Assembly: GCA_037447655.1 (NCBI GenBank)
Contig: JBBHKE010002873.1
Location: 199,695 to 263,694, forward strand
Source of the DNA: Zygnema cylindricum
Lineage: Eukaryota; Streptophyta; Zygnematophyceae; Zygnematales; Zygnemataceae
DNA length: 64,000 nucleotides
Direction of reading: 5' to 3'
Below are positions 12,532 through 24,572 of this stretch, piece after piece. The notes beneath the pieces are model-generated. The model was not told where the DNA came from and ran no database searches. It was given only the letters and a program-made list of their open reading frames with translations. Each line of letters starts with the position of its first letter. The stretch's first letter is position 1. The translations under genes were made by a program, and so were the position numbers.

Positions 12532-15500
12532 ATGGCGGCCAAGAACGTCGACATTCAGGTTACCTGATATTCCTATCTATGTCTTCTTGTCTATACAGCT
12601 TTGGTTACGATGAATGTTCTTTGGCGCCTTTTTTTCTATTAACCTCTTTGTGTGTTATGCCGTTTTTTTCTACTTTCTTTGGAAGCTTCTAATGTCCGTT
12701 TTTTTGTTATGTATCCATTTTTAACATTCTGAAAGTAACCTGCAAATGAGTTTTGTCTTCTCATGAAAAACTGCACCTTGCAGTATTATTAGCGTTAATG
12801 CTTCTTTCGCCCTTTAAACTCATTTTTCCTGTACACACTTGTCAGATTATCATTCTGATGGTTGTGATGGAAAGCTACATTTCCTGCCTTTCAATTGGTG
12901 GTCTCCAAATGATAATTGGATACGTGTGCACGGAGAAAAGTAATATCAATACATGGTGTCATGAGTGGTCTCATTATGATTGCCAGTAAAATGTGGTATT
13001 TGACACTTTCATCTTCAATTACTTGATTGAAAACTAACTGCAACACACACTGTTGTTTGCAACTTCCAAAGGGGAAAAAAAAAATGTGTTTCGTTTTAAG
13101 CGAGAAAAGATGTCTGCATTACAAGTTTTAAACTGACAACACAACTGAAAAGTGACATGAACCTGAAAAGACATGGAGATAAATGATTGTGGACTATATT
13201 GTTTTTTATGATGTATTTAGACTACTGCCGTCACATATCTCCACTTCTTCTGTAGATGGCACTGTGTTCTTCAGTGTCTCTCCTGGTTCTTGTGCGATCC
13301 ATTATTTTAAAGTGTTAAAAGGTATACAAACCCCATTTTGTACGCATATTGTACCCAGCTAGCCCTTACAGTACGAGTATGATAAGGGGTGACCAGATAT
13401 AGATTTTCCACGTGTTTCTGCACTTGTTTGTGTTAATCAACAATTATGAGTACATTGTCCATCGGTTGATTATTACCCTCAACACTTTGTCAGAATTAAC
13501 TACACTAAATAATGTTTTGCCCGTGACTCATTATGGGCCACTTAACTAAATAGTGTTTTTGGATTAACAAAACATTCATTGGAATTAGAGTGATTAACTT
13601 TAATATCGGTGGGAAGTGTAGCCTCTGAGGCAGGTCAACTTTCCTACTGCACTGCACATGTCGTTGTGTGTACTAGATACTTATGCACACAGAGGCTGAT
13701 GCAGATTGTTTTGTTATCTAATGCAGGAAGTATCTGGAGGTGAGCAGGCAAAGAATGAAGAGGTGAAGAATTTTGGTTTGGCGCGGATTCAACGGCAGCT
13801 TATGCCTCCTGCAGGAAGTGTACCTATGCAGGGTTATTTGTTGAAGCGCTCTGAAACGGTATGCAGTTTTGTAAATACTACTTTTATTCAATCATTAAAA
13901 ATTATATTTATTCCATGAAGAGTCACAATTTTGCAAAGAGTTCCTATGGAGGGCTATCTGCTGAATCCCTTTGCAATCCTATGCAGTTTTGCAATTGCTA
14001 CTTTCTTTTTAAAACTGAAGAACTAAACGATTTTTTTTCCATGGAGAATCACAGTTTTTGCAATCCTACTTTTGTCAGTAACTGAAAATCCTTTCCATAT
14101 AGAATCACAATTTTCGCAATCCTACTTTGATTCAATAATTAAAGTTCATCATTCGACGGAGAGTCACAACTTTTCAGCATAGAATTTTGAGTTGCTTGAA
14201 ACTGGATCTTAACAGTTGTCAATATTCATGGAGAGTCACTATAGTAGGGAGGTGCTGACGTCATAAAAAACACGCTTGTTCCCTTTGCAATTTTCTTGAG
14301 GGAAGTGTTTTGGTTTCCGTTTTAAGGAAGGGCATCAATTTCACTGACAAGAATAGTATCGATTTTGTTGTTTGAGGTTAGAGAGATACCTTTAAAGTCC
14401 AAAATTCTAGTGCCTGATTGTTGTTTGCACCCCATTTAGAAGCTTCCTTCTTTCCCCTGTAGAAGCACTACACTGTGAATCGCCAGAGTAAAGAATTATT
14501 AGCGTTGAGTCTATATTTGTGTTATTAAATCTAATTCAGCTCCAAATGACTTAGTTGATTTTAAGCTGTTTAAAGAATTAGCTCTAAGAAAAAAACCAGT
14601 GGTGTTATTAACGTTAATTTGTGGTTAGTGGGCAAAATAAACAGGCACTGGATTGGTGTTATTAACGCTTATAGCAATTCACGGTGTACTCGTTGGGTTT
14701 TCCAAATTTGTTTTGACCACATTGTTTAAAGCTGTTGTATCGAGATCATTCGTTGTTTTTGGCTCCAGCAGAAATGTCCATTCTCCACTGTTGTGTTTGC
14801 AGTTGAGAAAGTGGAACCAGCGCTGGTTCACACTTGATCCTTCTACTGCCAAGATGGAGTACAGGTACTGTAACATTCTCCCTATGAACCAAAATGATTC
14901 AGAATAAGTCAGGTTGAACTGCGTTAATATTTTTGGATATCAATTCAAAAATTTGACCAGAATATTCTATCGGGCAGCCACAGGTTGTGAAGCTGTTTCT
15001 AAATATAGAAACATGGCAATCTCAATCATCCGGAGACAGAAACTGACATTAAAAATAGTTCTTTATCAGTAAAAGCATTGTTGTCTAAGTTCAAATCTCC
15101 TGATTGCTGGTCACTTAAACTTCGAGTTGAACAACGCAGAACTAATAACTATTGAACCGGTAGTTTCTTTTTCTAGAAATGTTTTCTATTTTTTTTTTTT
15201 TTTGTATTTCTTATGTGCAGAATACAGAGAGCAGACCCCTTTCCACGAGGGCTACTTGTATTTGAGGCTGACAGTACTATCACGGTTTCTCCTCTCAACT
15301 TCCAGTAAGTTTGCGAAGTACTTCCTTTTTTAGTTGAATTGCATTGGATCTTGACATGGTAGATGAGAGGAAAGCATAGAGGTAGAGCTATTTGAGGTAT
15401 TAGAGGTATTTCAATTGATTACTTCTGCATAGATGTAAAATTTTGGATGTTTGGAAAGAGGGCAGTATACTGTATTGTAGTCCAATCGTTGTAACATGAA

Positions 15501-18500
15501 CGCATGTGAGTCACTGCTGAATCAGGAAGGTCTGAACTTCTCAATGAAAATGATAAAATTAAACAGACGTTCCTGGGATGAGATTGTTAGTATCATTTTC
15601 TTTGTGAACTGTTAAAAAGGATAGATTTACTTATTGTTTGGCTGTTGGCTAAAAAAAATCAGTTCACTTGAGCAACATTAAGAACGAATATATGTATTTT
15701 TTGTTTGAAATCAAATAGTAAATATCATCCTGAAATGATGTGATTAATCAATAATTAACAAATATATTTGTGTGTTCAAACTTCAGTTATTCAATTAAAG
15801 AATTACTGTACTTTTCTGCACTTTACTGCACAGTACTCTTCAATACTGTTTTGTACCACACAATGTTATAGTTTGCTGACTGTTAGTGCCCTATATTTTC
15901 AATGTTTTTGCAGTGGCGGAAAGCAGTATGAAGGCTGCAATTTTTGTATCCTTTTCACGATCCTGACCTGTATCCCTAAACTGTCTCTTCTTTTTCCTCA
16001 CTGATTTTGGTTGTTTGAGAAAATTTAGATTGTTGTTGGGTATTCATGGATATTGGAGTTTATGCATGCAGCGAAATGCTTATCATCTCCCTGGAAATAA
16101 TGGAGTGTGATAAGCAGATGTGTTTAGTCTTGGTTTCAAGTGTAATGTAGACAATTTTATGTCTTTAAGAAAGATCCAGCTTGTAGAATGCAATAGCTTT
16201 CAACAGATTTTGAGTATACTCTGTTTTGTATGGTTTGGCAAACTAAAGATTTCAACAGTAAAATCTCTTACTGTTTCTGTTGTTTAATGAATTTTTGAAA
16301 GACTTGAATTCTTAGAAACCGTTTTTAATGAAGCTTCTGACAGAAACATGGCATGTCACATTAGTTGATTTTGGCCCCATGCTTGACATTGTAGACGCAT
16401 TTATTCAGGACAAGAAAAGGACATGTCAATTGGTATTCCTAACTCTGTTTTCTTACAGGACTTTCACGTTACAGGTTGGCCGTACAATGCCAGCTAATTA
16501 TTTTTCTGATACAGTATGGTCGGTACTTGTTTTTCTACAGATATGTAGACAATATGTTTGATTTTCCTTGTCTGAGTTTATCCGTCTATGTGAGTACTTT
16601 ACATTAACCGTACATGACCGTAATGATTATCCATCTGACAGATCTGTCACAAAAATAACTTATACATATAATGGGAAGTGCTGGTATCTACTGTTGTCCA
16701 TTGGTGCGGTTGCTCTTTGACTGCATGATTTTAGATATTGGTGGATCTGCAAGGAAGGAGTATTTCTTGTGCGCGGAGACTCCAGGAGCTGCCCGAGCCT
16801 GGGTTGCAACTTTGAGGTAGTTAAAGTGTTTTTCTATGCTTAAGGAATTTTTAAAGTTTTGCCGTTTGTAACGTGGAAATTCATGACATGCCATCCACTG
16901 TTTGCCTGTCGACTATGTGTAAAACAATGGAAGATAACTTTGAAGATAGGAGAGGGAACCACGCTCAGTTGTTGTATTAAAGAGTTACCTTTGAAACGGT
17001 GCAGCCCTATGGGAATAGTGCCACTTGATGACCTCAGTGCCTTGTCGTTTTTGACAGATCTTTAACCAAGCCTTGGTTCTGTCTTGTGCTATGGTTGTAT
17101 TATTTTTTCTGTTTTTAAAACAAATACGAACTGGTGTAAATAGTTGTGTATTCAGCACTCTAACAGATTTAATACGTTAAAAGGCAAACTATACACAGTG
17201 CTAGAACAACAAAGCATATCGGCTTTGCCGGCTTTTATTAATATATGTTGCAGAAATAGATTCACACTCTTTATCACCTCGGCTGCTTGTTAACTTAGTG
17301 AAGACCATACTGGTACAAATACCATATTGAGGGGAAAACCATAATGAGACGAAGAATTGACACCTTTCGGAGCTTTTACTTGTGCAGAGCAGCTGCCTTA
17401 GTGTTGAAGGCACACCGTGAGGCAGTCCAGTCCATTGGTGATGCGAATGGGAGTAGTAAAGCGAGGGCAGGAGCTGTAGCAGCTGCTACAGCCATGGCTA
17501 ATGCTACAGCCAGAGAAGCTTCAAAGGAGATTGATGTGGCCAATCAGAGGACAGTGCTCGGATCTCATCATTTACCTCTGAACTCTTCTGAAGCTCCAAT
17601 GGACAATGTGACTATCATGAAGGTCAGCCATGAGAGGGAGAGGGAAGTGATGTGTATCATGAAGGTCAGCCATGAGAGGGAGGGAGAGGGCAGTGATGTG
17701 CCTGCAAACAACTGCATGGAAGGATGGCAATTTTCTAATAATTGGAAAATCTCTTTTTAATACATTTTTTCACCACAGTAAGCGTTCGCCACAAAGAATG
17801 ATTGATAGTGAACGCTGATGGTAATGGCCATATTGTTGGATTAGGTGACAGGCAATGTCGGGAATCTTAGTCACAGGTTACTATCTAAGAATTGCTCATA
17901 CACCTGCGCATTTGATTATTTGATTTTTCATTATTAGATCTGCTCATCTTTGGAAGAATCTTGTTAACCATAATTAATTGCTGCAAAACGTTTCGCATGT
18001 TCCTCCATCTCTCCCTTCCTCTCCTTCTTCTTCCTTCCTTTTCTTATTCTCTCTTCATCCTTTTTCCAGTCCTCCCTTCCTCCTCCCTCCCTCCCTCCAC
18101 CCTCTCTCCCTCACTCCCTCCCTCCCCCCCCTCCCTCCCCCCCCTCCCCCTCCCCCGATCCCTCCTCCCTCCCTCCTTTCCCTCCCTCTCTCTCTCCCGC
18201 CCTCCCTCATGTTGTGTATATAGCATGTCATTTTGTGGGAGTAGATTGTCAAAGTACGTTTTGGCGGTGTAAGTACAAACAAGGATTTTACGCCGCTGAT
18301 GATGAAATTGGATTATCTGATGTAAGAGTAACATGGGACATCACGATTTTTTTCTGAAACCTTGCAACTGAAACATTTGTAGAACTGTTTACATTGTTAC
18401 CACATGACCATGGCCATTAATACTAACATACATTAAAGGCCCATTGCATTGGTGAGAAACAGGAGACGTTGAGAGTGAAGGATGAGGAGCTTCAGCTGAT

Positions 18501-20239
18501 TGCAAGAGATTTGAGATCAAGAGAGGCCACTATTGATGACCTTGCGAATCGACTTTCTGAAACTGCACAAGCGGCTGAAGCGGCAGCTAATGCGGCACAC
18601 AGGATGGATAGAGAGAGAACAGCAGCAATTGCAGAACTGGAAAATCTACAAAAAGAGACAGGTTCAAGGTTAAATAAGGCCTCCAATCTAGTGAAGGCGG
18701 CCCAGGAGCGAGAAGCACATGCTGTTGCTATTAAGAATGAAGCTTTGAAAGAAGTGGATCATCTGAAGATGGACCTTGGAATAACACTGAAGCGAATAGA
18801 AGAGTTGCAAATTCTGGTTTCTCAAAGTAAAGCTCACGCCAGTGAATGTGAAGAGAGAGAGAGGAGGTCGCAAGCAGCGTTGGAAGAGGCCCTTCGAGAG
18901 TCACAAATGTGGAAGGCTAAAGCCAGCAGGTAGGCGCAGCAATTGTCATTTTTTTTTTTTTTTTGTTTAGTGTAAAGAACTTCAAACCTTTTGCTGTTTA
19001 CTGCAGAAGGCTTAAATCTGTTTTTGTTTAGTGCACAAGACTTGAATCTCTTTTTTTTTTTTAGTGTTGAAGACTTGAAGCTTTTTGCTTTTTGATGCGG
19101 AAGGTGTTTAGCAGATTTTTATTGCCTTTTTCACTCTTTGCTGATGCCTCTTACATGTACTTGCTTCGTTTCCTTCTTTGGTTATTACTGGTAACCTGAT
19201 GGCTCTCAATTTTTAGTTATGGATTATATTGTGGCTCATTGACCTTGAATTTTTTTTTCGTGTTTGTACTTATGGAGTACGCCAGTAACAGTTGGAACAT
19301 GAAGCTCCCATGGCTTTCTATTGTTATATATGAGTGCACTATCTTAGAGTTGTCCTCAGGCAGTGTTAGGGGCACTACTCACTCGAAATGTACCCTTGTA
19401 CAATTCATAGATTTTTTTGAGTAATCGTACATAGGGTTGCTCACAAAACTGAACCTTTTACCCACAAAACAAGGGTAAATTTCAATAGACCGTTCTTATA
19501 AGTGTGCACAGAGAAACGACTGGCTGGTGTGGTGTACAGAAGTGCTAAGATGTGTCACAACAATGGTGATCTGTCTCACACCATTTACAGCTGGTTAATT
19601 TTCTGATTTCCAGTTGTTTTTTTCATTTTTAGGCTTCCTCTCACTGGTCAGATGAAGAGCGGATTTGAAGAAGAGCAGGGAGGAGGAGGAAAAGGAGGAG
19701 GAGGAGAAGGTGAAGGAAAGTCTCCTTCTCCTTCTCTTTCAGTGGGAGGGGATTCCCCTGAAAAACTATGTCAATCGCAATATATGCCAAGCACTATAAT
19801 GAGCACCATGAGTACCAGTCCGGATTTAGAGACTAGTAGTTTTGTTAAACCTAATGGAACAGTCCAGGACCATGGATCTGGTGTCCCACTCCTGTTGGAA
19901 CCTTGTGGTGACCTTCTCTCCTTGTCTCCTCCGTCTCTTCCTGAGGTTATCCTGCAAAAATCACCATCGAAAGCTGAATCTAATGGAGCAAGTGAAGATT
20001 TGAGTTCTTTGCTTAATGACGCTCTCGATTTGAAGTTATCATCGACTTCTTTTGTTACCAGAAATACTCAGGAAAGCAACCAGACCGAGCAAATTTTCCT
20101 GAACGAGAAAAATAATGTTAATAGTGCTACTATTGGTCGTCATTCTGAGGCTTTGACATCGAACGAGGTAGAAGAACCAAAGGCATCATCTGCAAATGAG
20201 GGGCAAGTGAATGGAGGGCCAGGAGCGAATTTTACTTGA
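12532..20239 (+). CDS. PH-domain and coiled-coil protein, 9 exons, 575 aa
   Basis: Exons: 12532-12558, 13727-13858, 14803-14864, 15221-15304, 15914-15945, 16735-16816, 17388-17622, 18463-18929, 19633-20239. Phases are consistent and total 1728 nt. The first exon codes only MAAKNVDIQ. A pleckstrin homology domain runs from about residue 41 (VPMQGYLLKRS, WNQRWFTLD) to about 139 (KEYFLCAETPGAARAW), with the conserved Trp of the final helix. A helical region follows (KAHREAVQSIGDANG), then a long coiled coil at about 219-373 (ETLRVKDEELQLIARDL). The last 200 residues are Gly-, Glu- and Ser-rich and look disordered. The architecture resembles a plant PH/coiled-coil family that I recall as At2g30880-like, usually linked to phosphoinositide binding; that name is from memory. 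No catalytic domain is seen. Confidence 0.88.
13447..13622. mobile_element. Inverted-repeat element, family C (probable MITE)
   Basis: The core tacactaaataatgttttg...cattatgggccactt closely matches the core of the element at 37678-37858 (tacactaagttatgttttg...cattatggaccactt). Ends are diverged. It lies in intron 1 of the PH gene. Confidence 0.5.
13818..14175 (+). repeat. Tandem copies of the exon 2 5' junction of the PH gene
   Basis: The exon end and intron start (acctatgcagggttattt... tatgcagttttg) at about 13818-13900 recur as a diverged copy at about 13938-14025 (tcctatggagggctatct... tatgcagttttgcaattg). Partial copies of the intronic part (agaatcacagtttttgcaatcctac) follow near 14045 and 14100. 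The copied exon sequence sits in the intron and is not needed for the reading frame. Confidence 0.75.
14469..14688. mobile_element. MITE, family B
   Basis: TACACTGTGAATCGCC at the left and gcaattcacggtgta at the right, with TA at both outer edges. It ends 114 bases before the exon at 14803 of the PH gene. Confidence 0.85.
17614..17700 (+). repeat. 42-nt direct duplication of a 5' splice site
   Basis: The segment tatcatgaag/gtcagccatga at 17613 recurs at 17655, so the donor of the seventh PH exon is present twice, 42 nt apart. Using the second donor would insert VSHEREREVMCIMK in frame without a stop. Confidence 0.8.
18000..18210. repeat. Pyrimidine-rich tract (CCTCCCT)
   Basis: About 200 bases of C/T with tccctccctccc units lie in the intron before the coiled-coil exon at 18463. 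The open frames through it are low complexity. Confidence 0.8.
18950..19110. repeat. About 60-bp tandem repeat at a 5' splice site
   Basis: Three to four copies of a unit near ttttgtttagtgnanaagacttgaatctttt follow directly after the 5' splice site at 18929. Confidence 0.65.
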
Positions 20240-20704
20240 CGAGAATTGTATTTTCCCAATTTTTGGTTGTCCTTCTGGGGCGCTGGGATCAAACGAGGTA
20301 GAGGGACGAAAGGTATCATCTGCAAATGACTGAAATTTTGGGCAGTTGAATGGAGGACTAGTTTGTGAAGCAGGTGTGCACCGAATGATAAAGTATTCAT
20401 ATCATATATCGCAGATGTGACACGACATTAGCACCCAGTTGCCTTAATTGACAGCTGAGTGTTTGCTAAATATACGAAGGAATTGCAATATACGAGGGAA
20501 TTGCAGGATTTCACTTAATTGTTACTTTGACTGGAGATACCCCGGGGATTGTGGAGAGTTGACAGTCATTTGAAAGGAGTATCAGGACAGACTGACGAGC
20601 AGTGTAGGTGGAGAAGTGAAGAATCTGGAAATCAAAGGCGATATTTTGTATCCTGTATTCCTGTAGGTTGTGCAAATTACGAAGACTCCCAGACTGTTTA
20701 ACCA

Positions 20705-20850
20705 GTCAATGTGTATCTTAGCAATGTAAATGTATCGTAACTTTGTTAATCTATTTTTCCATTGTAAATGTATCGTGACTTTGTTGGTGTATCTGAACAT
20801 TGTAAATGTATCGTAATATGGTTGATGTATCCTGAACATTGTTATGTGGG
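20705..20850. repeat. About 48-bp tandem repeat in the 3' flank of the PH gene
   Basis: Three copies of a unit with attgtaaatgtatcgt and gactttgttg occur. Each carries TGTAA, a motif used in algal and plant polyadenylation regions, so it may lie in the 3' UTR; that role is inference. Confidence 0.65.
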
Positions 20851-22004
20851 TCGGTTTTTCCCTTTCTCTGTTGACAGAGTTTGTATTTACGGCTCTAATT
20901 TAGCGCTTCTGAAAATGTGCTCTGCCAGTCTGTATTATTTCACCAGAATTTCGTTTTTGCAATAAGTCCCTAAGGCATATGTTCGATCCTCCAATCATTT
21001 TTTTTCAGTAACATTGAATGACAATCTTCTCATTTTCTTATGTTTTTTCTCATTCATTTTCGTTTGCCCAATTTGGGTCGGTAATAAAGGTTGGATGTTT
21101 TATGTGTTTTAACATTCGATGTGGTTCTAAATGTCATAAACATGTTACGTGGGCCGAATCCAATTTCTAAATTTGGGTCCTCTGACTCTTTATATTGAGC
21201 TCTTCAACGGAATAGCTGTCATTTTCGTCCTTTCATTTTCAGTTTCTAAATTGACACTTTTTGTCCTTTTGCATACATACTGGGTATGGTCCTGTAGTAT
21301 GTTTACGTATGTCAGGTACAATGAGGCAAACATAACTAAAAAGGTGAGGTAAAGCCCGGTTCCATTTTCCTTTCAGTTTATTTCCTTCAACTATGGCATG
21401 TGCCAACATGGGTTTACCCATTGTGAATCATGCCACCAAATATTTTTCTTCTTACAAATTTTCCTTGTTCAGATATCTATGTACCGATATGGTTTTGTGA
21501 TGGATATCAGCTCACACTCGATACTCTGCAATGGTCCGATATCTCTCGATGTTTTTAATATGTTTTTGTGGCGATATATGTGCACTTCAAAAATATGACT
21601 TTATCGGGTTGCTTTGACAGTTTGCAGCTGAACTCGAACCAGTTCTATGCTGCTGTGACAAAAAGCTACGCTGTTTTGCCTGGAAAGGTTCTCTTGTCAG
21701 TTTGTTACTATTCTTACTATGTAAGTCACGCTTTTACAGTCAACTCGGTTATCAGTTTTACGACATGTGACGCCATTTCCCACGTTAGCAAATGCAACAT
21801 CTGATCATTTGCATCTGTGCATATGACATACACTCCGCATTGTTATTAGCATTAGTGCTAAGGATTTATTAGTGTTAATACTATTTTAGAATACACAACA
21901 CTAAATAAATGCAAGGAAACGAGACAGATTTTAATCCACTCCCTTCGAGTATTCTTGGTAACGCTACTTTCTGATTTTTCGCCAGAAAAAGTTGCGACTG
22001 ACTG

Positions 22005-23037
22005 AGGGTGCATCTCCATGTACTTGAAACTTAGAGAATTTAATTTGTTTTTTAGCGCAGATCCGGCGGACCCGGATTTCGGGTGTCCCTATGTGGACCA
22101 AACAAAGTTATCACTTAAGGGCGTGACGATTGTATACGTCGACAATGCTCGTGACGGCTGTCGACAGTGTACAATCTGTGATGACGCACCAAATTGTGAA
22201 AAATCGCTGTGAACGTCGCATAACCTTGCGTGACATTTGTAGATGTTCAGCCTTCCAACACTGCCATGGAGGATGTCCATGGCTGAAGAAGTGCTGTTTC
22301 CGCGACCTTTCCTGTACGGTGTCCGTTTTGGCAAATTATAAGCGCTTTGAATCCTTGTTCTACCTCATGTGCAGGCTGCATAGTGAGGTAAGATGCAGAG
22401 GAGGCAACTCCCTCTCCAATTTCACTTTAGCATCAATACCTCACAATCTTTTATTCCTCCCTCACATATCTTTCTCCCTCACAATCTTATCAATGATGAA
22501 GTTTAGAGGAGAGAATGTGAGGTTGCGTGAAAGAGCCGGCGTGTGCGACTTGTTGGGTCACCCTCAGAGATTTCTCACGATTTCGTCAAATGGCATCGGA
22601 ATTTTCAGACCCCTAGAATGGAAAAATCCGTACTGAACGAAACGCGACAAAACAAAACAAATTGTGTACTTTGATGAACGCAAACGGACAAAAAATAACT
22701 AACACTGTACCTTTCGCCGTCGCTTGAATTCGTTTGAAATTTGTGTAAAAAATTTTACACGTGCTAATACGTGTTTCTATTTGTTTTTCAAAAATAATGT
22801 TTTAAAACACATCTTCCCTGTGTTTTAAAGAAAAGTTTGAAGCTGACGTTTTTTGGCGTGGCCGTGGTCGTAGAACACAAGACGACAACATGTAATGCAT
22901 CCTAAATTCGACGATGACGCAAAATGTACTTCTCATTTTTTCTATTTTTTTGTACTGTTGAAACTTATGCGGTACGGCTCTAAGTTTTACAGGAAAACGA
23001 TAGAAAAAAAACCCTTAGGCACATGGAGATGCACCCT
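22005..23037. mobile_element. TIR element of about 1.03 kb, class unassigned
   Basis: The ends are inverted repeats matching at 18 of 19 positions: AGGGTGCATCTCCATGTAC at 22005-22023 and AGGGTGCATCTCCATGTGC read inward from 23037. No clear target duplication is visible in the flanks. The interior has only short frames. One at about 22048-22212 is Cys- and Asp-rich (ADPADPDFGCPYVDQ, CRQCTICDDAPNC), but it has no start or family support, so the element looks non-autonomous. Confidence 0.7.
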
Positions 23038-23073
23038 TCGAAATATTAACTAACAACGATAGGCAGTGTACTG

Positions 23074-23297
23074 TACACTGTGAATCGCTATTCCTATACT
23101 GTAGTGTTAATGGTATTTCGCAGGTGTAACACAGTGTTGTCTCGCATACGCATTGACTCAATTGAAGGATCGAGCAGCGGTGAGGACTAAACATAAGTTT
23201 CCTTGAGACATATTGCAATTGGGTGTCATTGACAGTCCGGACAAAAGGTGAAAATCATATGTTTTAAGTGGCAGAAAGTCTATTAACCACAATAAGC
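23074..23297. mobile_element. MITE, family A, right end lost next to the hAT-like element
   Basis: The left end TACACTGTGAATCGCTATT is good. The family A right inner arm (atgttttaagtggcagaaag) is present near 23261. The sequence then breaks off at ccacaataagc, where the hAT-like element begins. Confidence 0.65.
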
Positions 23298-23726
23298 TAG
23301 TGTTGACGTTCGGGTGGTTTCGCCAAATCGCGATAATTTCGATATTCAGCCATATACGAATATCGATCGAAACGAATTCCTCGATATATATCGTACCGGG
23401 ACCAACCTAAATTATCGCGATATATATCGCAAAATTGCATATCCGTACATTCCAGGTACGGAAACCCGTTACGAAAAGTATGGGAGAATCGTACGAAAAA
23501 TCGTACCGATATTTTTTGACACTGCCTGGGGTTGGGAAAGATTGTAAAAGGTTTTTGATTTTCGATATATTGTCGATACGATATATCGGCGATATATCTC
23601 AAATACATCGCGATGACTTGGTTTTCGATATATCGAGGCGATATATCGATTATCGAGTACCTGAAGTTCGATATATATATATATATATATCGAATATCGG
23701 CAAAAGGTCCTCGATACCCAACACTA
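23298..23726. mobile_element. hAT-like non-autonomous element with cgatatatcg subterminal repeats
   Basis: The ends TAGTGTTG and CAACACTA are inverted and of hAT type. The interior repeats the palindrome cgatatatcg and variants many times on both strands. The 8-base flanks (caataagc and gtattgcc) do not match, so no target duplication is supported. The open frames (Ile, Tyr, Arg, Asp rich) are repeat translations. Confidence 0.6.
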
Positions 23727-23995
23727 GTATTGCCAAAATTGAAAATACTGAAAGAGAATTCAATTCGCATATTGGCGAATCGGGCATTGACGCACGGAAT
23801 GAAAGGCTTCCCCCATACGGAAAAATCAGCCGCACGAAATCTACACGGGCAAATTTCCGCACGTTATGCTGATCTCGTGCGGAATTCGCACGAATATCCG
23901 CACTTTAAGATTCAAGATATACGATAAACTTTGCGGCCGACGGAGGTTCTAGAAAGCCCATCTGGAGAAGTTTCCTGTCTAGGGTTCAGCTACAG

Positions 23996-24215
23996 TACAC
24001 CGTGAACCGCTATTAGGGTTAATGTTTTTTTCGTCTCTAAAAACATTTTTTCTCCGTACAGACTTATCAGATTTTAGATCTGACGGTTGCTATTGAAAGG
24101 TAAGATCCTCAGCTTTCGATTGACGGTCTCAAATTGAAAATCAGATAAGTGTGTACGGAGAAAAGAAGTTTTAAGTGACGAAAAAAGTATTAACACTAAT
24201 AGCGATACATGGTGA
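23996..24215. mobile_element. MITE, family A
   Basis: TACACCGTGAACCGCTATTAG at the left and ctaatagcgatacatggtg at the right. The inner arms (cgtctctaaaaacatttttt and its inverted partner) make a long foldback. It is about 360 bases upstream of the acidic plastid protein start. Confidence 0.85.
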
Positions 24216-24339
24216 AGTGTACTTTTTAAGGCGTGTTGCTTCAGATTGGGACAAAAGTGAATGTAGAAAACTAAAATTGTAACGAGAAATCACAAAAAAA
24301 ACTATTTTTTAAAACTTTACAAGGTATTTATCCTTTTTT

Positions 24340-24412
24340 AAGTTCAGCTAAAAGCGGGAGAGAGAGGGAGAGGAAGAGGGAGAGGGAGAGGGAGAGGGAG
24401 AGGGAGACGTTT
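24340..24412. repeat. GA-rich microsatellite (GAGAGG)n
   Basis: About 11 units of gagagg or agggag in tandem, upstream of the gene starting at 24573. Confidence 0.8.
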
Positions 24413-24572
24413 TGAGGAAGTCTCTAATTTGTTTTTTTTGAAGGTTTTTAAAAATATGGTCTTTAGCAGTTCCGTACATGTTTTTTCTACTTGTCAAATT
24501 TCGACAATAGTAAAAGTACAGAGATGTACGGATTTGGAGAGGACGCCCAAATCTTGCACGGGAGTGCGAGTT

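Larger units (their letters stand above)
20240..24572. other. Intergenic region with mobile elements
   Basis: It contains a three-copy repeat just after the PH gene, a roughly 1 kb TIR element (22005-23037), a truncated MITE (23074-23297), a hAT-like element (23298-23726) and a MITE (23996-24215). The stretches 20850-22000 and 23730-23990 hold no gene I can support. Confidence 0.6.

Noticed and set aside
22130-22636. 168-codon frame inside the 1 kb TIR element
   Set aside because: No recognisable domain; composition is not protein-like and the frame crosses unrelated low-complexity parts.
23297-23927. Four overlapping frames of 77-157 codons on both strands
   Set aside because: They arise from the cgatatatcg repeats, which are open in several frames.
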